From NCBI GenBank assembly GCA_015345905.1, contig JADDTR010000025.1, positions 124,001 to 188,000 on the forward strand: 64,000 nt of DNA, in the 5' to 3' direction. Position 1 is the first letter of the stretch. Each line of letters starts with the position of its first letter. The translations under genes and the position numbers were made by a program. The stretch comes from Aotearoamyces nothofagi (lineage: Eukaryota; Ascomycota; Leotiomycetes; Leotiales; Tympanidaceae). Positions 57,290 to 64,000 of this stretch are shown here, in pieces. The notes beneath the pieces were generated by a model. The model worked only from the letters and a program-made list of their open reading frames with translations, was not told the DNA's origin and ran no database searches.

Positions 57290-59563
57290 ATGATGTCGTC
57301 GACGCGTTATCGACAGCAGCAACCGTTGCAAATCTATCAAGACCCGGGCTCGTATGACCATGCCCCAATGCCGTCCATGAACGACAGCACCGTATCCTCA
57401 TCACCGCTCCTCTCGGTGAAGAATGCCTCATCGAGGAGGAGCATTGTCTTCAACCCACCACCAGCCGCACCAAACAAGTTCTCGCCGCATAAATCGGCTC
57501 AGCAGACCTCCAGTTCGCCGTTGAGGGCACCCTTCAGCAACAAGTTGAATATGATAACCATGCCACCACCTGGGGGACAGGACTATCAGACAGACTCACT
57601 GGAGAAGAAGCAGCCGACTATGTCCAAATTCAAGACTGGCCCGCAGAAGGCTCTCTTCACCACCTTTTCCACCATTCACCCGGCGGGAAAGGAGAACTAT
57701 CAACCGCATGTGGCCTATTCAGCTTCTTCATCCTACAATGATGGCCTGTCGGCTGCCAACTACTCTCTCGAAGGGATCTACGACCAAAAACCTCATGGAA
57801 AGCGCGTACTCATGGAGGCCCCACCTATCCAAGAAGCGCGACCGTTCAAGAAGGCGCGGATGGAGACGGAGCCTGTTCCTGCGCCCGAAGCATTTCCAGT
57901 ACTCCATGATGATGGTAGCAAGCCGGGACATAGCTACGCGATGTTGATTGGAATGGCAATCCTAAGAGCCCCCAATCGCCGACTTACACTTGCACAGATC
58001 TACAAATGGATCTCTGATACGTATTCATACTATAACGCGTCGGAGCCGGGCTGGCAAAACAGCATTCGCCATAACCTGAGTCTGAACAAGGCTTTCGTGA
58101 AGCAGGAAAGACCCAAGGATGACCCAGGAAAGGGCAACTATTGGGCTGTCGAGCCAGGCATGGAGCACCAATTCTTCAAGGACAAGCAAACAAAGAAATC
58201 CTCTGGTATCGGCGATAACGTGCCTGTTCTCTCTGCCACAGTCGCCCCGACTGCGAGACAGGAAACTCGGCAGTCCTCTTACAAGGCCCAGACGCCAGCT
58301 CCTCAAGAGCTCCCTCCTTCTTCCGCGTACATGCCAAGCGAACCAGCACCTCAAACCGCTCCCGAGCCTTCTTCAGACGCCACCATTCCAGCCTCTGATG
58401 CCTTTGCACCAGAGGAGGAAGCAGAGGAAGAAGGCTCCTACATGATGCCACCGCCCTCTCAGCCAATCCTCTCATCTCCTCCACCCAACATGATGAACTC
58501 CTCACCTCCCGTCGCTCGCCGTGTACAAAGAAGGGATGATACCCCTCCGCCAGTGCCTCGATTTCCAACGTCGTCGAGGACGCGCTCTCACAGACGTAAT
58601 TTTGCTTCCATGGATGACTCGGGCTATTTCTCTTCTATCAACTCATCTGCCCTACGTGGGCTGAAGTCCGATCACCAACTTACTTCGGAAGCTGATAGGC
58701 CGAGGATCAAGCGTGGACGTGCAGAAGAGGAAATCGCTCGTCTTAGAGGGTCGTCATATGACAGCCCAACCAAGGCGCGTACGCTCATGGCACAAGCAAG
58801 TTCTTTTCCGCCTCCATCATCCTCGCCTATCCGACGCGGTTTAAAGTATGATTCCTCTCAGATGCTCCCACCACTTACACCTGCCGTTAAGCTCAAGGTA
58901 CCCGAAAGACCACCGCCATCTGTATCTCCAAACACAAACTTACGGATGCACCGTGATCGAGTCCGTCAATTGGTTGGCTCGCCTGAACGTGGCATAACCT
59001 GCTTGGATGAGAACTTGCCTTGGAGTCCAGCATTCCAGCTTGATGATGGGCTGTATATGTTCAACGAATTTGGTACAGAGTTCGACGTATTTGCAGACTG
59101 CGACTCAGATTTACCGGCAACTCCAGGAACAGGGTCACCCGAGAAACGTTCAGTTAGGAGACCTCGCATAGACCGTGCTCCCCATTCGACAAATGTGTTG
59201 AAGGAGGCCTCCTTAAACACCAACACTAGCAAGAGTACTAACTCAACGCCAATGTTAAAGTTCACACCATTACTGGCACCTTCCGCGTTTGAATCACCCT
59301 CAAAGATGCTTGGACTCGGCTCCCCCACCAAGTTCCAGTCACCAATAAAGTTCCAGTCCCCGGCATTGAGTATTAGCGCATTTGATCTTCCGCAAGAGGA
59401 CTTCTACGGGGCCGAATTCCTTGCCGAGGATGTTACAGAATTCTCTGGTATCGACATTCTTCAAGGCTTCCAAAAGATTGGTGCTGGTGGCAGAGGCAGC
59501 CGTCAACCCAAGAGCGATAATACAAGGCCTGGTATGAGCCGGAGTTTCACATCTCGATTTTAG
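57290..59563 (+). CDS. Forkhead transcription factor (Hcm1/Sep1-like)
   Basis: Winged-helix regulator; yeast Hcm1 and fission yeast Sep1 control S-phase and cell-separation genes. Single exon from the first in-frame ATG (57290), 757 aa; a second ATG follows at once. The forkhead domain spans about 214-300: HSYAMLIGMAIL, LTLAQIYKWISDTYSYY, the recognition helix WQNSIRHNLSLNKAFVK and GKGNYWAVEPG. No FHA domain is seen in the N-terminal 210 residues, which favours Hcm1/Sep1-like over Fkh1/2-like. Many SP/TP sites (SSPL, TPAVK, GSPTKF, SPIKF) in the disordered C-terminal half suggest CDK control, which is inference. The 5.2-kb upstream region and the 12-codon uORF at 57201-57239 suggest a long regulated leader. 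Confidence 0.92.
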   Translation: MMSSTRYRQQQPLQIYQDPGSYDHAPMPSMNDSTVSSSPLLSVKNASSRRSIVFNPPPAAPNKFSPHKSAQQTSSSPLRAPFSNKLNMITMPPPGGQDYQTDSLEKKQPTMSKFKTGPQKALFTTFSTIHPAGKENYQPHVAYSASSSYNDGLSAANYSLEGIYDQKPHGKRVLMEAPPIQEARPFKKARMETEPVPAPEAFPVLHDDGSKPGHSYAMLIGMAILRAPNRRLTLAQIYKWISDTYSYYNASEPGWQNSIRHNLSLNKAFVKQERPKDDPGKGNYWAVEPGMEHQFFKDKQTKKSSGIGDNVPVLSATVAPTARQETRQSSYKAQTPAPQELPPSSAYMPSEPAPQTAPEPSSDATIPASDAFAPEEEAEEEGSYMMPPPSQPILSSPPPNMMNSSPPVARRVQRRDDTPPPVPRFPTSSRTRSHRRNFASMDDSGYFSSINSSALRGLKSDHQLTSEADRPRIKRGRAEEEIARLRGSSYDSPTKARTLMAQASSFPPPSSSPIRRGLKYDSSQMLPPLTPAVKLKVPERPPPSVSPNTNLRMHRDRVRQLVGSPERGITCLDENLPWSPAFQLDDGLYMFNEFGTEFDVFADCDSDLPATPGTGSPEKRSVRRPRIDRAPHSTNVLKEASLNTNTSKSTNSTPMLKFTPLLAPSAFESPSKMLGLGSPTKFQSPIKFQSPALSISAFDLPQEDFYGAEFLAEDVTEFSGIDILQGFQKIGAGGRGSRQPKSDNTRPGMSRSFTSRF

Positions 59564-60608
59564 AGATTCATTATGGAGGATTAAGAGAGCATGGCGTTGT
59601 TGGTGATTTTCATATGCTTGCAGCTAGGCGTAAGGTTAATATGAAGGATGGAAGGAATTCTGGTGACGACTTTCACGAATGATGAAGAGGCATGCTAGGC
59701 TTGGCTTGTCTGCGAGGCGTATAGTGCAAGGTTGAAATGTTTAAGATACACAGGCTTGGAAGAGCCTGCTGGTTATACTGTTTGATGATAATATGTCTGG
59801 ACATACTTCCTTTATTTTGGCCCTTTGATGCGTTTGATCTGGGTTCTGCAGCGCTAGGGTTTTTTAGTTACTTTGGTCTTGGTCTGGTCGATTCTATTTT
59901 CACCACGCTCGCTTTGACCTTGGGTCTATTTGATGGGATGAGGTTGTACTGCAACACTCCCAAGGCCTCTCTGCTTCTGCAGATTCGCCGTCGTTCTCCA
60001 CCGCCTCCAAAGTAGTTATGATACCAGCAATACAATACTCGTGCCCACTCGTGTCTTTTTCTATTGCCTCTTGTAATGGATGTGATTTAATCTGGAAAAC
60101 AGTTGTTCCTGGTAGGAGTACAGACAGCTATGGTAGAAATCACGCGTCCAGAGTTTCCGCCTCGAACCTTTGCAGTGGGACGGTTTATGGAAGGCCGTAT
60201 CTACTGAAAGACCAAAGTGGCGACTCGTCAAACCCCCGACACGCTTATCATCAGAAACATGGATGACTTCCCAGGGTCCCAAGATTGCAGAAAGCAGATG
60301 TCAATTTTTTTTTTGAAATATGAGGATTGTACAAGTTCGAGCAGCTAGCTTTCCCCTACCTTTTTCATCTATGCCCGGACGCCATATCGTCGCGCAAGAG
60401 TCACCAATGCATGCCCGATCATCGCAGCTCCCAAGCCAACCCAAACGCCTCCATGGTATCATTTACGAAATCCCGATATGCCTCCTGCCTACCCACTCCA
60501 CAGAGCGTCCGCGCGCGCGCGCGCGCCCGCGCCCGTGCTCGTCGGGGACGAACGCTCGCGGCCCGGGAGACGGCGTGCCGCAGCCGGCGCCGCAGAAGCC
60601 CTGGGCGC
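59564..60608. other. 1-kb convergent 3' region, forkhead gene / bud31
   Basis: Forkhead 3' UTR, then non-coding sequence. The right edge (from about 60500) changes abruptly to very GC-rich sequence with a (CG)n run at about 60511-60530, continuing into bud31. No supported ORF. Confidence 0.45.
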
Positions 60609-61132
60609 TCAGTCGCTCGACGCGCAGCCCCTGCAGCCGCAGCTCACGCACTCGATGTCCTGGTCCTCCTTCAGCTGGGCCTTGGGCACGCGGCAGATGC
60701 ACGTCGAGTTGAAGTTCGTCTCCTTGGTCTGGATGCAGCGGAGGCAGCAGAGCTATAAAAAAAAACATATTGTCAGCAAAAGAGGTCCCGGCTCCCCAGT
60801 CCCGCACCGCGGCCGGCTGCACGACGTACCTTTGCGTACCCGTCCCTCTTCCACTTCGCGATCAGCATGGCGTCGGCGTAGCCGTTCTTCAGCAGCCAGT
60901 CGTAGAGCTCCTTGCTGATGGCCTCCTTCTCGTAGTACAGCTCGTACACGTACCGGCTGCGCTGGTGCGAGATCTGGAAGATCGGCCAGTGCACCTGGTG
61001 CCGCGGGATGTTGGTCGAGGGCGCCGCCTCGGCGTCCTTCATCTTGTTGGTGAAGATCAGGAGGTCGTCTTCGATGTCGCTGAAGCCCGCGGGCGGCGCC
61101 TTGCGTTTCGACGCGTGCCGGATGGGAGGCAT
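60609..61132 (-). CDS. bud31: Pre-mRNA-splicing factor BUD31 (G10 protein)
   Basis: Zinc-binding spliceosome protein near the NineTeen-related complex and the catalytic centre. Exons 61132-60830 and 60752-60609 join in phase 0 to give 148 aa (usual 144-157). Conserved parts: RKAPPAGF-like start, [46 protein letters not shown], then the zinc-cluster core [21 protein letters not shown] and the CVSCGCRGC end. All cysteines are present. Base use is extreme: only five codons, stop included, do not end in G or C (about 97% GC3 by direct count), with many CTG, GCG, CCG and TCG codons, unlike both neighbours. It is divergent from the isomerase gene across 388 bp. Confidence 0.95.
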
Positions 61133-61520
61133 CGTGGCGGAGGCGGACGTGCTGTGCCGGCGGGGGGTGGGAGGAGGTGGATTGAAGCACGGGGAGATGG
61201 GGGTTGTCCGAGGGCGTGGTTGGACTCGTTAGGTGTGGTTTATTATCTGCAGTGTCGTGGCGGGGTTGGAGAGCTCAGAATTATTCTCAGCCTTATGCAA
61301 AAGTTCGCCTCAGGCTGGAATGGCACAGCACGTGACCCGCGAGGCTCACGACGAGATGCCTCGGTTGCGGCCCCGGCTGTCTGCTGCTGATCTTACCCCA
61401 CAATCATAAGCTACGGGGTTGCTTGTACACAAATGAGCCCCATGAGCCTCGTTCTGAAGATGTAGATGCTCTTAAGGACAATTAAACTTTATTTATAATT
61501 AGACTATAGATCCAGAGAAG
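61133..61520. promoter_or_regulatory. Divergent promoter, bud31 / enoyl-CoA isomerase
   Basis: 388 bp; GC-rich at the bud31 side (to about 61180), then of ordinary base composition. No repeat seen. Confidence 0.35.
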
Positions 61521-62400
61521 ATGTCTGACGCCGTGGCTGTCGAGTATAAGGGCAGGATTGCTATCATAACTCTCCGAAATACGAAGAAGCTCAATGCGTT
61601 GAATGGAGACCAGTATTACGAGCTTGCAAGGCTTATGAGGGAAGTCGCTAAGCATGATGAAGTATTTGTTACCGTTTTGACTGGTCAGGGTACCTTTTTC
61701 TCAGCGTATGTCTTAGCATGATACTTTGTTCATTCAGATATCCCGAGCGTTACTGATACGATGCCGTCTCTTTAGAGGTGCCGATGTCACAATCACTAGA
61801 GACCAGCCAGAAGGTGTAGACTTACACCATCATTGGCTCCAGAAGTTCGTTGCGAATAACCTGAATATCACCCAGGCCTTCTACAGCCACCCCAAGATCT
61901 TAGTCACCGCCCTCAATGGCCCAGCTATCGGCCTCTCCGCTGCACTCATTGCTTTCTCTGACTTCATCTACTGCGTCCCACACACCTTTCTCCTAACTCC
62001 ATTCTCGAGTCTTGGCCTCGTTGCAGAGGGCGGCGCATCGCGAGCATTTGTTCAGCGGCTCGGCATAAGCAAGGCCAACGAGGCACTGATAATGAGCAAG
62101 CGGATAACGTCTGAGGAACTGCTCGCAACGGGCTTCGTGAACAAGGTGTTTGACTGCAAGAAGGGCGAAGATGCGAAGTTCCACCAGTTGGTTCTTGATG
62201 AGATCGATGAGAGGCTAGGGCCGCATCTGATTGGAGATAGTTTGATCCAAATCAAGGCGTTGATCCGTAAGCCGGAGAGGGACGTGATGGATGCGCAAGG
62301 GGTAACTGAGGTATTTGCAGGGTTGGAGAGATTTGTCTCTGGGATACCACAAGAGGAGTTCAGAAAGATCGCCAGTGGGGAGAAGAGACATAAACTGTAG
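61521..62400 (+). CDS. eci1: Peroxisomal enoyl-CoA isomerase/hydratase family protein (Eci1-like)
   Basis: Crotonase-fold enzyme for unsaturated fatty acid beta-oxidation. Exons 61521-61705 and 61776-62400 give 269 aa. Family core: VEYKGRIAIITLRNTKKLNALN, the oxyanion-hole segment FFSAGADVT, LVTALNGPAIGLSAAL with TPFSSLGLVAEGGAS, and a C-terminal helix region. The last three residues, HKL, resemble the peroxisomal targeting signal (yeast Eci1 ends HRL). Delta3-delta2-enoyl-CoA isomerase is preferred over hydratase because of overall likeness to Eci1/Dci1, with no second acidic pair seen; this is inference. It lies divergent from bud31 and convergent with cwc21. Confidence 0.88.
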
Positions 62401-62511
62401 ACAAGTGCCTTTGTCCGGATTTAACGCCTGGATGATATCAATCGTGGAATCCCAATTATGACCCTCCTCGCTGTTTTGACCCAAACGCCTAACCAGACCT
62501 GCTGAACCAGC

Positions 62512-63055
62512 CTATGGCTCCTCCTTCGAGGATTTCTCCATAGCTTCTCTTAAACGTTCCTCCTGCTTCTTCCAATGACTACCTTCCTCGTAATTCTTGC
62601 TGATCCCCAAGGCATTCCTGAATCTATCACTCTCTTTGATCTTCGCTTCCGCCAACTCATGGACCTGATGCATCTTCAAACCCCTCTTGTCTTTCGTCGC
62701 GCCACCCTTCTCCAATTCGGCTAACAGCTTCTTTCGCAAAGCCTCGGTTTGCGCATCTATTTCTTCTTCGGCGACTCTATTTGTAGAATTAATTTCAAGT
62801 CTCCCTGTGCTGACGGAAGAACTTCACGTACTCTTCATCTTCCAGTCTATCTCTCAGTTCAAAGACCTTTAGTTCAACATCGCGCTTCCGATCATGGTCT
62901 AGAATTTCCTTGTCTGGCTGTCTTTGGCGGTGCTTTGGAGAATCGATGTCGTATGGTTTGAAGGTCTCACGGGGCCTGAGATGAGCGAGATTCCGCTGGA
63001 CATAACCTGACGTACCACTGCCACGGGGAGTTGTGAGACCGACGTTTGAAGACAT
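62512..63055 (-). CDS. cwc21: Pre-mRNA-splicing factor Cwc21 (cwf21 domain)
   Basis: Small spliceosome protein that binds Prp8 and Snu114 (the human SRm300 N-terminus is its relative). Exons 63055-62832 and 62776-62512 join in phase 2 and give 162 aa. The N-terminus [24 protein letters not shown] is the family hallmark, and the cwf21 helix (about 76-100: [22 protein letters not shown]) follows the splice. The C-terminus is charged ([30 protein letters not shown]). It overlaps no neighbour; 111 bp from the isomerase stop and divergent from cdc123. Confidence 0.93.
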
Positions 63056-63345
63056 CTTTGTTGAGAGTAAATTAATTCGGGCGGATGGAGGCGTTGGAGT
63101 CCCATTCGTGAACTTGAGAGTGACAAGGCTATAATCTAAGGCGGTGAAGTTTTAGTTGTAGAGTTCTGCCGCTGCGCCGCGCTAGCCTTGCCTCTCACGT
63201 CTGGCTGACTCAAATACAGATAAAAACATATTCCCCAATTCCTATTATCTTCTATCTCCAATCCTTGGACAATACATACAATCCACCAGATTGAAAGTTC
63301 TTCACAGCCCATAAAACATCCGGATTTCTATAGCATTGCAGGACC
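63056..63345. promoter_or_regulatory. Divergent promoter, cwc21 / cdc123
   Basis: 290 bp between divergent start codons; no repeat seen. Confidence 0.35.
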
Positions 63346-64000
63346 ATGCCTGGACTCGATCCAGTGGCGGGGCAGAATGAGGAAACCGAGCCTTTAACAA
63401 GACTTCCTTTTCCTCCCATCACGAAATCCCACATATTAAACTGCTCATACGAGTCGTGGTTCCAAAAGTATGTCTTAATCTTCTGCGTGTACGCGAGAGA
63501 GAGAGACTGAAAGCTGACTTCAAATTCTAAGATACCGGTCAACGACCCTTCGATCACGCATCATTCCTCTCACCCCCGCCTTCCTTGAATATCTCCGCGA
63601 AGACGGGCTTTGGCTGCCAGATGACACACCATATGAAGAGACAGAGTGGTCCACACAGAACGAAAATAAGCCGGAAGATCCAGAGTGGGAGAGTGATGCG
63701 AAACCAAATGACGCCTCTCGCTTTCAGGATGTCCACACGAAGATTCAAGACACTATAAAAGAGCTCGGTGGCTCAGTGGTACCTAAGCTGAACTGGTCAG
63801 CGCCCAAGGATGCACTACATATGGCTTTGAGCAAGAACTGTATGGAGTGCAAGTCTGCAAACGACATCTACCTGCTCCTCAAATCCAGCATATTTGTTAC
63901 CCATGATCTCGAACACGCCTTTGACGATTGTGTCGACACCCCAGGAACCTCTCTGACCACTGAAGATATCCAATATACCCTCGTCCTCCGACCATTCTTC
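63346..64000 (+). CDS. cdc123: Cdc123/D123, eIF2 assembly factor (N-terminal part, cut by window edge)
   Basis: ATP-grasp-like chaperone that promotes assembly of the translation initiation factor eIF2. Exon 1 is 63346-63467; the intron 63468-63531 (GTATGT donor, CTAAG acceptor) joins in phase 2; exon 2 from 63532 stays open to the window end. About 197 residues are visible. Family marks: FPPITKSHILNCSYESWFQKYR, LRSRIIPLTPAFLEYLREDGLWLP, an acidic loop, FQDVHTKIQDTIKELGGSVVPKLNWSAPKDA and LLLKSSIFVTHDL, ending inside TLVLRPFF. The start at 63346 (MPGLDPVAGQNEE) agrees with family N-termini. Confidence 0.92.

Overview
The window is nuclear DNA of a filamentous ascomycete (Pezizomycotina). Genes are dense, most carry several introns of about 45-90 nt with GTAAGT-like donors, and several families are typical of filamentous fungi: a DUF1770-like protein, an RcoA/Tup1 co-repressor, an AzgA-type purine permease, a CBM18 chitin deacetylase, and RFX and forkhead regulators. 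Protein wording fits Leotiomycetes-like fungi, but the class is inference. Twenty-six protein genes are supported, 24 complete and one cut off at each window end. I found no rRNA, tRNA, CRISPR array or transposon.

Left part (1-21 kb): a Zn2Cys6 regulator (5' end only), a DUF1770-like protein, the co-repressor rcoA, sterol C-5 desaturase erg3, a chitin deacetylase with three chitin-binding modules, a CaMKK-like kinase, TRAPP subunit bet5 and peroxin pex3. Middle (21-45 kb): atg101, an aspartokinase, azgA, the ABC ATPase caf16, Elongator subunit elp2, a DDT/WHIM-like chromatin protein, ribosomal protein uL2, adenosine kinase, an Est1/SMG7-like protein and a ZNF511-like protein. Right part (45-64 kb): yop1, an RFX regulator, the calcium channel subunit mid1, a forkhead regulator, splicing factor bud31, a peroxisomal enoyl-CoA isomerase, splicing factor cwc21 and the start of cdc123.

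The genes are mostly housekeeping and regulatory and do not form one pathway or a biosynthetic cluster. Many are arranged as divergent pairs sharing short promoters: regulator/DUF1770, kinase/bet5, pex3/atg101, Est1-like/ZNF511-like, yop1/RFX, bud31/isomerase and cwc21/cdc123. The pex3/atg101 pair (peroxisome and autophagy) and the two spliceosome genes within 2.5 kb are functionally suggestive.

Three long gene-free stretches (4.1-8.4, 12.3-15.4 and 52.1-57.3 kb) contrast with the rest. They are packed with unrelated short tandem repeats (5-16 bp units), including heptamer arrays present in opposite orientations about 1.2 kb apart, and with recurrent TACTGTA/TACAGTA motifs. They flank rcoA, erg3, the chitin deacetylase and the forkhead gene, so they may be extended regulatory regions.

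Other unusual points are a bud31 gene with about 97% G/C at third codon positions inside a sharply bounded GC island, a GC-AG intron in bet5, a stop-free in-frame 48-nt intron in atg101, and genes whose first coding exon is only 4 or 9 nt.
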